Below, piece by piece: positions 25,201 to 34,257 of a stretch of DNA of 37,019 nucleotides (the first letter of the stretch is position 1; each line of letters begins with the position of its first letter). The notes beneath the pieces are model-generated. The model made no database searches. It was not told where the DNA came from and saw only the letters and a program-made list of their open reading frames with translations. This DNA comes from an uncultured Lewinella sp. (GTDB lineage: Bacteria; Bacteroidota; Bacteroidia; Chitinophagales; Saprospiraceae). Location of the stretch: positions 1-37,019 of the forward strand of contig CAJXOS010000055.1 of the NCBI GenBank assembly GCA_913057725.1, written 5' to 3'. The position numbers were made by a program, and so were the translations under genes.

Positions 25201-26280
25201 TTACATCAAGACTAGATAATCGTAGTGCACTAGGGGCTTGTGCCCCTTTTGCCCTATTGCCTCACCGGCTGTAGCAGCATCATACTGCGCGATTCCGATC
25301 CCAATAGCTTTTCCATCAGGCCCTAAGATGTGAAGCAAATCCCCTTTATTGAAGTCCCCTTCGATTGATACAACTCCAACCGGTAGAAGACTGCTGACTT
25401 TGCTTTCGTCCAGAAGAGCATCTTGGGCTCCCGCATTGACATAAACAGTGCCGTTGGTGGCCGCTTGTTGGGCCAGCCACTTCTTAAGGTTAGACGGCTT
25501 GGCATTGGTCGCAGCAATTCTTGTACAAGGCCCTTGCCCAGAAAGAACTTGCGTAAGGATATTTGGGCGACGCCCATTGGCTAAGATCACCTCCGCCCCC
25601 AAACGCGCAGTCTGTTGTGCCATACGCACCTTAGTCCCCATGCCACCTCGGCCAAAAGAGGACTTAACGGGTGCTACATGCCCCAGAACACTTTCGTCAT
25701 GCGCCGCCAGGCTTTCAATGAGTTCTGCGGTAGGGTCATCAGGGGCAGCCGTGTATAGACCATCCACACTACTGAGTATTACCAATCGATCGGCATTCAG
25801 CATAGTAGTAACCAGGCCCGCCAATTCGTCATTATCCGTAAACATCAACTCCGTAACTGAGACTACATCATTCTCATTGATAATCGGAATAACACGATCA
25901 TGTAATAGCGCCTCCAGGCAGTTGCGCATATTGAGATAGTGCATACGATCTCGGAAATCCTCTTTGGTCGCCAGTACTTGACCACACAACAACTGATGCC
26001 CGGCGAAAAGCTGGCGGTACAACTCCATCAATCTCACCTGCCCAATAGCAGAAAGCATCTGTCGTCTAATTACCGGGTCCAGCTGGTCGGCATCCGGCAA
26101 TAACTCCCTTCCTGCTCCTACAGCACCCGAGGAAACCAAGACCAATTGATGCCCTTGTTTTTTCAAGAGAACAAGCTGATCTACCAGGTGGCTAATGTTA
26201 GTCACGTCCAAACTACCGTCTGGTCGAGTAAGCACATTTGTGCCCACTTTTACCACAATTTTTGATGTCGCCATACTCAT
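25201..26280 (-). CDS. proB: Glutamate 5-kinase
   Basis: Phosphorylates L-glutamate in the first step of proline synthesis; cytoplasmic. The 359 residues comprise the amino-acid kinase domain (VVKVGTNVLTRPDG, LVSSGAVGAGREL, INENDVVSVTEL, FTDNDELAGLV, GRGGMGTKVRMA) and a C-terminal PUA domain (~270-359, with GVVSIEGDFNKGDLLHI). Length and domain pair match ProB. proA is not adjacent in the window. A near-consensus -7 box (GACCTTTG on the minus strand, 26284-26291) lies just before the start, so the leader may be very short. Another start codon lies two codons in. Confidence 0.95.
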   Translation of the reverse strand: MSMATSKIVVKVGTNVLTRPDGSLDVTNISHLVDQLVLLKKQGHQLVLVSSGAVGAGRELLPDADQLDPVIRRQMLSAIGQVRLMELYRQLFAGHQLLCGQVLATKEDFRDRMHYLNMRNCLEALLHDRVIPIINENDVVSVTELMFTDNDELAGLVTTMLNADRLVILSSVDGLYTAAPDDPTAELIESLAAHDESVLGHVAPVKSSFGRGGMGTKVRMAQQTARLGAEVILANGRRPNILTQVLSGQGPCTRIAATNAKPSNLKKWLAQQAATNGTVYVNAGAQDALLDESKVSSLLPVGVVSIEGDFNKGDLLHILGPDGKAIGIGIAQYDAATAGEAIGQKGHKPLVHYDYLVLM

Positions 26281-26469
26281 AGCGCAAAGGTCGATAAACT
26301 TATAAGATCCGCCACTTTTTTTGCTTGTTTACTCCTTGTCGAGTAAATTGTGTTACTCCTTAGCACTATCTACGTCCAATCAAGGCAATAAAAGCTATCT
26401 CTTCTGTTGTCGTGCTAAGATCTTCTCATGTCCTATCATGAGGCTTTTCAAACCAAAACAAAACGACTT

Positions 26470-26883
26470 ATGTGGAAAGAATTTAAGGACTTTATCCTCC
26501 GCGGAAATGTACTCGAGCTCGCCGTTGCGGTAATCGTAGCTGGAGCGTTTGGTGCTATCGTTACCTCCTTCACCAATGATTTAATCATGCCACCACTTGG
26601 CATGCTTCTGGGCGGTGTTGATTTCGCTGAGCTAGCCTTCACACTGCAGGCAGCAGAAATGAATGACGCTGGAGAAGTAGTAAAGGACGCTGTACAGATT
26701 CGTTATGGTGCCTTTATTCAGAAGATCGTTGATTTTCTAATCATCGCCTTTGCCATCTTCATGCTACTGAAAGCTTACAAGCGTACGCAGCAGCCTGAGG
26801 AAGCGCCTGCACCCGCACCAGATCCAGGTCCAAGCGCTGAAGACTTGTTGACGGAGATCCGCGATTTGCTGAAAAACCAGTAA
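26470..26883 (+). CDS. mscL: Large-conductance mechanosensitive channel
   Basis: Inner-membrane channel that opens under membrane tension to release solutes during osmotic downshock. From the ATG at 26470 it has 137 residues: the N-terminal amphipathic helix [16 protein letters not shown]1 (~15-36, [21 protein letters not shown]), a periplasmic loop, TM2 (~78-98, [15 protein letters not shown]), a Pro/Ala-rich linker and a C-terminal helix ([15 protein letters not shown]). The frame opens earlier at an ATG at 26428, adding 14 residues that most MscL proteins lack; the shorter form fits the family better. A strong terminator follows ~60 nt after the stop. Confidence 0.93.
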   Translation: MWKEFKDFILRGNVLELAVAVIVAGAFGAIVTSFTNDLIMPPLGMLLGGVDFAELAFTLQAAEMNDAGEVVKDAVQIRYGAFIQKIVDFLIIAFAIFMLLKAYKRTQQPEEAPAPAPDPGPSAEDLLTEIRDLLKNQ

Positions 26884-27184
26884 GCAATTAGCTGATAAGA
26901 CTTCTTTGAGCAGGCCACCTGGCACTGTTCAAGTCTAAATAATTGGCCCTGAGCTTGACATAACGTCGAGTCTCAGGGCCATTCTTTTTTTGCGCAAATT
27001 TTATTTTTGGCACGGTTTTTTCATTTGAGTTATTAGTTGCCCGAGAACGACAATGGGCCAATAGACAATCCAACCTAAAACATGGCGAGCCTTTAGGCTG
27101 GCATAGCTGAGTGCGTACTCACCTATGCCCTGGCTGTGCTATGCGGGTTGTCAGGGTCTTTAAACCGAAAATTTAGCTCGAAAG
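26884..27184. other. Intergenic region before the HYR giant gene: terminator, -7 box and structured leader
   Basis: No gene was found here. The left part holds the mscL terminator, the middle a TATTTTTG box (27002-27009) matching TAnnTTTG, and the right part three adjacent dyads: AGCC-TTTA-GGCT (27088-27099), a 13-bp near-perfect hairpin (27100-27112 with 27117-27129), and GCTATGC (27138-27144), which can compete for the first arm of that hairpin. The layout could be a regulated 5' leader. Confidence 0.45.
26944..26991 (+). terminator. Intrinsic terminator after mscL
   Basis: The stem TGGCCCTGAG (26944-26953) with CTCAGGGCCA (26972-26981) is extended inward by CTTGAC/GTCGAG, and is followed by TTCTTTTTTT. 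The sequence, stem length and T-tract are all typical. Confidence 0.88.
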
Positions 27185-30100
27185 ATGAAACACATAATTC
27201 CATTCCAAACAGCACTACAGCGGATCGTATCGCATGCGCTTCCGCTATTGTTCTTGCTAGGACTCAGCTCACAGCTGAATGCCCAGGATTGCGATTTGGC
27301 TTGTATTGGCAGCCCGGAGCAGCCGCTCCAGGTAGTCATCGACGAAAATTGCCAGATTGCAGTTACCACCGACATGGTTGTTACCGACTTGATTGTATGT
27401 CCTGGTAGCAAACGCCTGACGGTCAGGGACTCATTAAACAACCTACTAGCCGACAACTTTGACTTAGTTCAGTTTTCGGCCAGTAATCATGTTGGCAACC
27501 GTCTGAGTGTTACCATCACCGACCAGGCTACTGGTACTATCTGTGTTGGCACCATTCGGGTTGTAGACAACACCAATCCGACCATCATTGGTTGTGAGCA
27601 GGTTACCATTAGTTGTATGGATAGTGCCGCTCCTGAAGATGTTGGCATCCCAACAGCGAACGACAACTGTGATATCAACTTGGATCTCGATTTCATTGAG
27701 AATGTACTCCTACGAGATTGCCTCACTGATACTGCGGCAGTCATTATTCGCGATTGGACGGTAACTGATCACTCTGGGCTTACTGCGAGCTGTAGCCAGC
27801 GGATCAATATCCTTCGTGCATCTTCTATGGACGTTACTTTCCCAGATGATGTATTCCTTCCCTGTGATGACCCATCTGCAGATCCAGATCGCACCGGTAT
27901 TCCTGAGCTGAACGGAATGGAACTCATGCACGGTGACCTTTGTGGCCTGCAAGTGAATTTCCTGGATGACACCACTTTTATCTGCAATGATTATATGTAC
28001 CAGATCAATCGTACCTGGACGGTAACGGAGACTTGTACTAACTTCTTCGAAACGCATGCTCAGCAGATTCTTGTAAATGACGATGAAGGGCCAGAGCTAA
28101 ACTGCCCTACTCCAAGTCAACTCGTTTATACCAGCGACCCTGGAGAATGTAGCGCTACTATTGCTTTGCCAGTCATTACTGGAACCGACAACTGTGGTGC
28201 GAACATTACTTTTAGTGTTAGCAGTACTTATGGAGCTACCGACTTCAGTGCCATTAGTGGCGTAGAGCCCGGCACACACACCGTAACCTATACTGGAACG
28301 GATGAGTGTGGTAATGTCAGCACTTGTTCTGTAGAACTTACGGTAGTAGACGATGTGGCACCAGTTGCCGCTTGTGATGATCAAATAATTGCTTCGATCT
28401 CATCAAGCGGATACGCCATCTTGCTCACACCTACTTTTGATGAAGGTAGCTCTGATAACTGTAGCACAGTATTCTTTAAGGCAAAACGCAATGCAGCTGC
28501 TGCTTGTGATCTAGCTAACGGTGATGACAGCTCACAGCCAGGTTACCAAGAATGGTTTGATGATGAAGTGATCTTCTGCTGCGAAGATATTCCAGCTAGC
28601 CCGATTGCAGTTACGCTGCGGGTATACGAAGTAGATCCAGGAGACGGTCCTATTGATCCATCACGAGAAACCGGTAGTGGCGACCTGGTCGGACGTTACA
28701 CAGATTGCCAATCCCTTGTGACTCTACTTGATGCTACTCCTCCGGTATTTGTGCAGTGCCCTGCTCCTGTAACCATTGAGTGCTTCGAAGAGCAAGACGA
28801 TCTCGGTATTTACGGTAGCCCAATAGTAAGAGACAACTGTGGTTTCACGATTGATAGCACCTTTACTTCAAGCTTCAATGAGTGTGGTGCAGGAACCATT
28901 ACACGTACTTGGACAGCAACGGATAATTACGACCAGAGTTCTAGCTGTACGCAAGTAATTACAGTAGAAAACAACACTGCGCTACAAGCCGCAGATATTA
29001 TCTGGCCAGAAGACGTATCACTATTCGAATGCGGTGCTGGTACTGACATCGAAGATCTTCCTGAAGGATTTCAGGAGCCAACGATCAACTTCTCTGGCTG
29101 TGGTACCGTAGCACTGAACCATACGGATGCATTATTCAATACCGTACCTGGAGCCTGCTTCAAAGTACTTCGTACCTGGACTATTATTGACTGGTGCCAC
29201 TATGATACCGAGCACCCTAATGGTCCTGGCCGCTTTGTACACACACAACAGATCAAGGTGTTTGATCACGTAGATCCAGAGATTACTTGTCCAGAATCTG
29301 TTAGTGTGAATGTAGGCAACAACTGTACGGATGCTTATGTAACGATCGGCGAACCTACTGCTGAAGATTGTTCTACCCAGATTACGTTTACGAACAACTC
29401 TCCTTACGCAGATAGCGACGGTATTAACGCCAGCGGAACTTATCCTGCGGGTACCACTACCGTGACCTTCTACGCAGAGGACAATTGTGGAAACAACACC
29501 GCTTGTACAACTACCGTAACCGTAGCTGATACAGAAGCTCCATCCATTGCTTGTATCGTTGGCCTTACAGCAAACCTAATGCCGACACCTGAAGGTGGTG
29601 TTAATGGCATGATCGACGCAGGTGCGCTGGTGGGTTCTGCAACCGATAATTGCGATCCTGTAAACCTTTTGAAGTACACGATCTCGCGTCCAGGAGATGG
29701 CAGCAATGGCCTTCCAGACAATACTATGCTCATCTTTGATTGCTACGATGCTAATACAGCTGCGGAAGTAATGGTTTGGGCAGAGGATAGCCAAGGCAAC
29801 TACTCTTACTGTACTACAGTAGTATCGGTACAAGACCCTAACAACAACTGTGTTGGCCAGACGGGTGGTGGATTGATCGCCGGAGGTGTTCTAACGGAAG
29901 ACGGTCAGGAAGTGGAGAATGTAATGATCATGGTATCTGGTAATAATCCAGATATGCAGTATACAGAACTGGATGGTAGCTTCATGTTTGACAACCTGGA
30001 GTTAGGCGTCGACTATAGTGTAGTTGCTCAGTTGGATGAGTCATTGCTAAATGGTGTAACCACCTTCGACCTCATCTTAATGAGTAAGCACATCTTAGGT

Positions 30101-31126
30101 ACTGCTCCATTAAGTTCACCTTACAAGTTGATTGCCGCAGATGTAGACCGTTCTGGACATATTTCTACACTTGATATCATCAAGCTACGGAAGTTGATCC
30201 TTAACATTGACGACGAGCTACCTAACAACAATACTTCTTGGCGCTTCATAGATGCTGCTTATGAATTCCCGGACCCAACTAACCCATTCTTGGGTTACTT
30301 CCCAGAATTCTTCAACATCAACAATTTGAATGGGCCAGAGATGCATGCTGACTTCATCGCTATCAAAGTAGGTGATGTAAACGGTTCTGCGGTCGCAAAT
30401 AGCATCATGGGAGGCGGTGATGACCGCTCTAGCGTTGCTCCGCTAGAACTCATTGTAGCAGCTGAAGATGTAGAGGTGGGCGAAACAATCGATATCGATT
30501 TCACAGGTCGCTACATGAATGAATGGATGGGCTACCAGTTTACGCTGGAGTATGACCCCAATGCCCTAGAAATAATGGAAATCATCCCTGGCGAACTGCC
30601 AAACCTGTACCCAGAGGAAAACTTCCACATCTACGATGAGCGTGCTGGTTTTATCACCACGGTGTGGAATGAATATGGCGCTAGTGCTACTAGCAAAGAA
30701 ATGACGGTATTCACTTTGCGCTGTAATGCTCGCCAAAGTGGTAACGTAAAAGATTGGCTCTACATGAGTTCTCGGGTAACAAAGGCGGAAGCTTATACTC
30801 AGGAAGGACAAGCGGAGGATATTAACCTTAGCTTCTTCACTGAAAATGAAGCGACGACCAACTCTAACTTTGAGTTGTTCCAAAACCGTCCGAACCCTTG
30901 GAACAATAGTACTATCATTCCATTCCAACTTGACCCCGGTGGTGATACTCGCCTCACCGTCTACGACATGGCTGGCAAGTTGGTCTACGAAGTAGCAGAT
31001 TACTTCTCGGAAGGCTACCATGAAATTAGCATCAGCCGCAGTGATCTACCATCTATCGGACTGTTCTACTACACCCTGGAATCGGGTGACCAGCGAGCTA
31101 CTCGTAAGATGGTACTAACTGACTAG
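27185..31126 (+). CDS. Giant HYR/dockerin/cohesin-like surface protein with T9SS sorting domain
   Basis: Secreted protein of 1313 residues. It has a signal peptide (~1-34, ending QLNAQ) and a Cys-rich Ig-like array (~35-890) with at least two good HYR repeats (~299-390 and ~696-783; motifs TDNCG, GTHTVTYTGTDECGN, TTTVTFYAEDNCGN). Next come a carboxypeptidase-regulatory-like domain (~897-945) and a type I dockerin-like pair of helices with the calcium-loop pattern DVDRSGHISTLD (~960-1010). A cohesin-like beta domain follows (~1083-1215, WMGYQFTLEYDPNALEIMEI), then a type A T9SS sorting tail (~1228-1313, starting FELFQNRPNPWNNST and ending RKMVLTD). It is probably anchored at or released from the cell surface and involved in adhesion or matrix assembly. 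It is monocistronic, followed by a terminator. Confidence 0.9.
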   Translation: MKHIIPFQTALQRIVSHALPLLFLLGLSSQLNAQDCDLACIGSPEQPLQVVIDENCQIAVTTDMVVTDLIVCPGSKRLTVRDSLNNLLADNFDLVQFSASNHVGNRLSVTITDQATGTICVGTIRVVDNTNPTIIGCEQVTISCMDSAAPEDVGIPTANDNCDINLDLDFIENVLLRDCLTDTAAVIIRDWTVTDHSGLTASCSQRINILRASSMDVTFPDDVFLPCDDPSADPDRTGIPELNGMELMHGDLCGLQVNFLDDTTFICNDYMYQINRTWTVTETCTNFFETHAQQILVNDDEGPELNCPTPSQLVYTSDPGECSATIALPVITGTDNCGANITFSVSSTYGATDFSAISGVEPGTHTVTYTGTDECGNVSTCSVELTVVDDVAPVAACDDQIIASISSSGYAILLTPTFDEGSSDNCSTVFFKAKRNAAAACDLANGDDSSQPGYQEWFDDEVIFCCEDIPASPIAVTLRVYEVDPGDGPIDPSRETGSGDLVGRYTDCQSLVTLLDATPPVFVQCPAPVTIECFEEQDDLGIYGSPIVRDNCGFTIDSTFTSSFNECGAGTITRTWTATDNYDQSSSCTQVITVENNTALQAADIIWPEDVSLFECGAGTDIEDLPEGFQEPTINFSGCGTVALNHTDALFNTVPGACFKVLRTWTIIDWCHYDTEHPNGPGRFVHTQQIKVFDHVDPEITCPESVSVNVGNNCTDAYVTIGEPTAEDCSTQITFTNNSPYADSDGINASGTYPAGTTTVTFYAEDNCGNNTACTTTVTVADTEAPSIACIVGLTANLMPTPEGGVNGMIDAGALVGSATDNCDPVNLLKYTISRPGDGSNGLPDNTMLIFDCYDANTAAEVMVWAEDSQGNYSYCTTVVSVQDPNNNCVGQTGGGLIAGGVLTEDGQEVENVMIMVSGNNPDMQYTELDGSFMFDNLELGVDYSVVAQLDESLLNGVTTFDLILMSKHILGTAPLSSPYKLIAADVDRSGHISTLDIIKLRKLILNIDDELPNNNTSWRFIDAAYEFPDPTNPFLGYFPEFFNINNLNGPEMHADFIAIKVGDVNGSAVANSIMGGGDDRSSVAPLELIVAAEDVEVGETIDIDFTGRYMNEWMGYQFTLEYDPNALEIMEIIPGELPNLYPEENFHIYDERAGFITTVWNEYGASATSKEMTVFTLRCNARQSGNVKDWLYMSSRVTKAEAYTQEGQAEDINLSFFTENEATTNSNFELFQNRPNPWNNSTIIPFQLDPGGDTRLTVYDMAGKLVYEVADYFSEGYHEISISRSDLPSIGLFYYTLESGDQRATRKMVLTD

Positions 31127-31167
31127 AAAGAAATAAACAAAACGAATTAATCTTCTGCCAACGAGCA

Positions 31168-31205
31168 AAGCCAGGCTGCCATAGCGTAGCCTGGCTTACG
31201 CTTTT
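31168..31205 (+). terminator. Terminator after the HYR giant gene
   Basis: The perfect 10-bp stem AAGCCAGGCT (31168-31177) with AGCCTGGCTT (31188-31197) has a 10-nt loop and is followed by ACGCTTTTT. It lies ~40 nt after the stop. Confidence 0.8.
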
Positions 31206-31258
31206 TAAGCCCATAATTTCTTACCGGGAGTGCTTTTTTATGGTGGGGCTCCATTTAT

Positions 31259-31266
31259 TACATTTG
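31259..31266 (+). promoter_or_regulatory. Candidate -7 box of yraN
   Basis: TACATTTG is an exact TAnnTTTG match 22 nt before the yraN ATG. The -33 region is T-rich but lacks a clear TTTG. Confidence 0.5.
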
Positions 31267-31288
31267 TTACTCACCCAATCGTTTTCAA

Positions 31289-31660
31289 ATGGCAGCACAT
31301 AATGAACTTGGAGAGCTCGGTGAGAAACTTGCGGCCAATTTTCTAGAGGCCAACGGCTATATCATTCTAGCCCGTAATTGGCGCGCCAACCGTGCTGAGA
31401 TTGATATCGTAGCTAAGATTGACGAGACATTAGTATTTGTGGAAGTCAAAACACGAAGCACTGATTACTTTGGCCCACCAGAAGAGGCGGTAAGCAAACG
31501 CAAGAAACGACTGCTAGCCGCAGCAGCCAGTGCCTACATGGAGGAGACAGGGCACGATTGGGCCCTCCGTTTTGATATTATCAGTATTGTAATGCAGTTG
31601 GGAGAAGCTCCCAAACTCACGCACTTTGAAGATGCCTTTTTCCCGGGCTTACATGATTAA
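31289..31660 (+). CDS. yraN: YraN/UPF0102 family nuclease-like protein
   Basis: Small protein of 123 residues with a PD-(D/E)xK endonuclease-like fold. It shows ELGEKLAANFLEANGYIILARNWR, then the core residues in AEIDIVAKID and VFVEVKTRS (Asp, Glu and Lys in the usual order), and a final DIISIVMQ strand. Members are linked to DNA uptake, repair or competence, but no activity is firmly established. The length is typical (~115-125). It converges on yaaA with 7 nt between the two stop codons. Confidence 0.93.
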   Translation: MAAHNELGELGEKLAANFLEANGYIILARNWRANRAEIDIVAKIDETLVFVEVKTRSTDYFGPPEEAVSKRKKRLLAAAASAYMEETGHDWALRFDIISIVMQLGEAPKLTHFEDAFFPGLHD

Positions 31661-31667
31661 GCTGTTC

Positions 31668-32429
31668 TTACTTCACAAACAGCCAATCACTGTCGGTAGA
31701 AAGATCCGCACGGAAGACGTAATCGTCAGCTACCAATTCCTTGATGGCTTCTGCTTCCGTCACACGCTCTTTTACAATCAACTGTGCCATTTTGCCACGA
31801 GCTTTCTTGGCATTGAAAGAGATCACCTTTAGCTTACCGTCACGATCTTCTTTGAAATGGACGTTAATGAGCCTGCCGTTTAGCTGCTCTGTCTTTACAG
31901 ACTGGAAGTATTCCTGGGAAGCCAGGTTAACAATAGTGCTACCTTCCGCTTGCTCCAGATCGTCATTCACCAATTTAGTGATCTGATCTCCCCAGAATGC
32001 GTAGAGATTCTTCGTACGGCCAGTCTTCAATGCCGTACCCATTTCTAGACGATAAGGTTGGATCAAATCCAGTGGTCGTAGGAGGCCATACAAACCAGAG
32101 AGAATCCTCAAATGGTCTTGGGCAAAAGCCATTTCATCATCGGTAAAGCTCTCCGCCTCCAGGCCCGTGTAGACATCGCCCTTGAACATCAGCGCAGCTG
32201 GCTTCGCGTTCTCCTCGGTGAAGGTCTCAGAATACGTCTTATAGCGCTCCTTATTGAGTACTGCCAGTTTTTCACTGATGTGCATCAGCTCTTGCAGGGC
32301 TGCAATCGACTTACGGCGCAAGTTCTTGATCAACTTGACGCTCTGTGGTTGCAAGCGGGGTTCTGTATAAGAGATACCGTGTACCGGTGTTTCGTCTAAA
32401 GTCTTAGCGGGAGAAAGAAGAACAATCAT
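31668..32429 (-). CDS. yaaA: Peroxide stress protein YaaA (DUF328)
   Basis: Cytoplasmic protein of 253 residues in the YaaA family. In E. coli it limits intracellular free iron and DNA damage during hydrogen peroxide stress; some homologues bind DNA through a helix-hairpin-helix-like segment. The family signature is clear: MIVLLSPAKTLD at the start, GDVYTGLEAESF, HLRILSGLYGLLRPLDLIQPYRLEMG in the middle, and VISFNAKKARGKMAQ near the C terminus. Length matches the family. It is probably monocistronic, between yraN and the isomerase gene. Confidence 0.94.
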   Translation of the reverse strand: MIVLLSPAKTLDETPVHGISYTEPRLQPQSVKLIKNLRRKSIAALQELMHISEKLAVLNKERYKTYSETFTEENAKPAALMFKGDVYTGLEAESFTDDEMAFAQDHLRILSGLYGLLRPLDLIQPYRLEMGTALKTGRTKNLYAFWGDQITKLVNDDLEQAEGSTIVNLASQEYFQSVKTEQLNGRLINVHFKEDRDGKLKVISFNAKKARGKMAQLIVKERVTEAEAIKELVADDYVFRADLSTDSDWLFVK

Positions 32430-32510
32430 TACTCTTGGTTTACCAGATGCAAATGTAAGGCACCTATCACTTATGCTAACAGGTGCTGCGGTAAAATGTT
32501 TGTCAGTTGT

Positions 32511-33383
32511 CTAGTCCGCGATAGAGCAGATCTGGAGTCCCTCCTGTAATGCCTCCAACTTGTTGGAATAAGAAGGAATAAATTCCTGCCCAATGAAGCC
32601 CGTATACCCCATATCTGCAATCGCCTGTACTACCGCTGGGTAGTTGATTTCCTGACTCGCATTAATCTCTCGGCGCCCAGGCACACCACCTGTGTGATAA
32701 TGCGCGATGTACTCATGGTTTTGGCGGATATTATCTATGAGGTTCCCCTCCATAATCTGCATATGATAGATGTCATATAGCAACCTGAAGTTGGGCGAAC
32801 CAATTTTATTGACCAGGGCTACTCCCCAAGCAGTATGATCACACATGTAGTCCTTATGATCTACCAGGCTGTTGAGGAGCTCCATTACGATGGTCACTCC
32901 TGCCTCTTCGGCTAGCTTCACGAGTGGAGCCAAACCGCGGGCACAATTCTCCAGGCCTTTGCTGTCTTTCATCCCATTACGATTACCACTGAAGACAATC
33001 ACATTAGGGATGCCAGCATCAGCCGCACCGCGAATCAGCTCGGGGTATGCCGCTTGCAAACTGGCGTGGTTCTTACGGTTATTGAAACCTTCCTGAATAT
33101 TTGCAAATTGGTCTGTTGCTACGGCGCATTGGAGTCCCTTTGCTTGTACAATAGACCACTCATCCGGGCGAAGCAACTCAATACTTTGCAGGCCAATGGA
33201 CGCCCCCCGTTCAGCTAGCTCTTCAAGTGGGATGTCCTGATAACACCACCTACAGGCTGAATGAGAAAAAGACTGTTCGGTATTAACGGAGAAAATAGCA
33301 TTGGTCGCTTGAATGGCTTTACCCAGGCTTAAAGCCCCTGCAGTAAGCAAGCCGCGGTTCAATAGTTGGCGTCGATTCATCAT
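32511..33383 (-). CDS. Hydroxypyruvate isomerase-like TIM-barrel protein with Tat-type signal
   Basis: Member of the sugar phosphate isomerase/epimerase (AP endonuclease 2-like) TIM-barrel family, closest in pattern to hydroxypyruvate isomerase. From the ATG at 33383 it has 290 residues. The N terminus MMNRRQLLNRGLLTAGALSLG has a twin-arginine-like signal, suggesting export in folded form. The barrel carries metal and catalytic residues in TIVMELLNS (first Glu), LLYDIYHMQIMEGN (Asp and His), YIAHYHTGG and FIGQEFIP (second Glu). The frame continues 18 codons upstream, but those run into the lgt promoter area. The substrate is unknown; a sugar-related catabolic role is typical. Confidence 0.85.
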   Translation of the reverse strand: MMNRRQLLNRGLLTAGALSLGKAIQATNAIFSVNTEQSFSHSACRWCYQDIPLEELAERGASIGLQSIELLRPDEWSIVQAKGLQCAVATDQFANIQEGFNNRKNHASLQAAYPELIRGAADAGIPNVIVFSGNRNGMKDSKGLENCARGLAPLVKLAEEAGVTIVMELLNSLVDHKDYMCDHTAWGVALVNKIGSPNFRLLYDIYHMQIMEGNLIDNIRQNHEYIAHYHTGGVPGRREINASQEINYPAVVQAIADMGYTGFIGQEFIPSYSNKLEALQEGLQICSIAD

Positions 33384-33418
33384 GAAACTAAAGGTAAATA
33401 ATGTCGAATTATTTTTAC

Positions 33419-33426
33419 GACCTTTG
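33419..33426 (+). promoter_or_regulatory. Candidate -7 box of lgt
   Basis: GACCTTTG followed by CCCC has one mismatch to TAnnTTTG but resembles many Bacteroidota promoters. It lies 24 nt before the GTG at 33451, favouring that codon over the ATG at 33382, which would sit upstream of the promoter. Confidence 0.4.
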
Positions 33427-33450
33427 CCCCGAATCAAAGCTGCCCTGCTC

Positions 33451-34257
33451 GTGTTATTACTTGCCGTTGAATGGAGCGTCTCGCCAGAAATAGTTCAAAT
33501 TGGGCCATTTAGCCTACGTTGGTACGGTCTATTATTTGCATTAGGCTTTTTGTTGGGTCTATTTATGGTCCGCAAGATGTTCTTGGCAGAAAAAGCACCG
33601 GAGGAGTGGCTTGATAAGTGCTTCATGTACATGGTGGTGGGTACCGTAATCGGTGCACGTCTTGGTCATGTCTTCTTTTACGACTGGGACTACTACAGCC
33701 AACATCTAGCAGAGATTCCTCAGATATGGAAAGGAGGACTTGCCAGCCACGGCGGCGCTATTGGCAACCTCATTGCCTTGTGGATCTTTTCGCGCAGAGT
33801 TTCGAAGAAGCCTCTCCTTTGGATCCTTGATCGCGTTAGTGTTCCTACTGCCTTGGCAGGATGCTTTATTCGTTTAGGGAACCTCATGAATTCCGAGATT
33901 CTAGGTAAGCCTACAGATAGCGACTGGGCCTTTGTTTTTACTCGCGTAGATGACATCCCTCGCTATCCCGCACAGTTATTCGAAGCGATGGCCTATCTGG
34001 CTAGCTTCTTTTTGCTCTACTACGTTTACTGGAATACGGATCGCAAAGACAAACCTGGCTACATTTTCGGTTTATTGTTCGTTCTACTATTCAGTAGCCG
34101 CTTCTATATCGAGTACTTCAAGGAAAGTCAGGGCGGAATCGAAACGGCCTTCGGTAGCATTCTAAGCACTGGCCAATTACTGAGTATACCTTTCATTCTA
34201 TTGGGCCTATTCTTGATGTTTCGCCCGAATCCAACGGAGGTAAAACTGAAGCCGTAA
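33451..34257 (+). CDS. lgt: Prolipoprotein diacylglyceryl transferase (probable GTG start)
   Basis: Inner-membrane enzyme that transfers diacylglycerol from phosphatidylglycerol to the lipobox Cys of prolipoproteins, the first step of lipoprotein maturation. Motifs: IGPFSLRWYGLLFALGF near the N terminus, WKGGLASHGGAIGNLIALW, the Lgt signature around CFIRLGNLMNSEILG, and RYPAQLFEAMAYL, with seven or so membrane segments. The GTG at 33451 gives 268 residues, normal for Lgt. Upstream in-frame ATGs at 33382 and 33313 would overlap the divergent isomerase gene's start and add a polar N terminus. The 67-nt gap left between the divergent starts can hold both promoters. Confidence 0.9.
   Translation: MLLLAVEWSVSPEIVQIGPFSLRWYGLLFALGFLLGLFMVRKMFLAEKAPEEWLDKCFMYMVVGTVIGARLGHVFFYDWDYYSQHLAEIPQIWKGGLASHGGAIGNLIALWIFSRRVSKKPLLWILDRVSVPTALAGCFIRLGNLMNSEILGKPTDSDWAFVFTRVDDIPRYPAQLFEAMAYLASFFLLYYVYWNTDRKDKPGYIFGLLFVLLFSSRFYIEYFKESQGGIETAFGSILSTGQLLSIPFILLGLFLMFRPNPTEVKLKP

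Noticed and set aside
33313-33382. Longer lgt reading frame starting at 33313
   Set aside because: It runs through the coding start of the divergent isomerase and adds residues not typical of Lgt.
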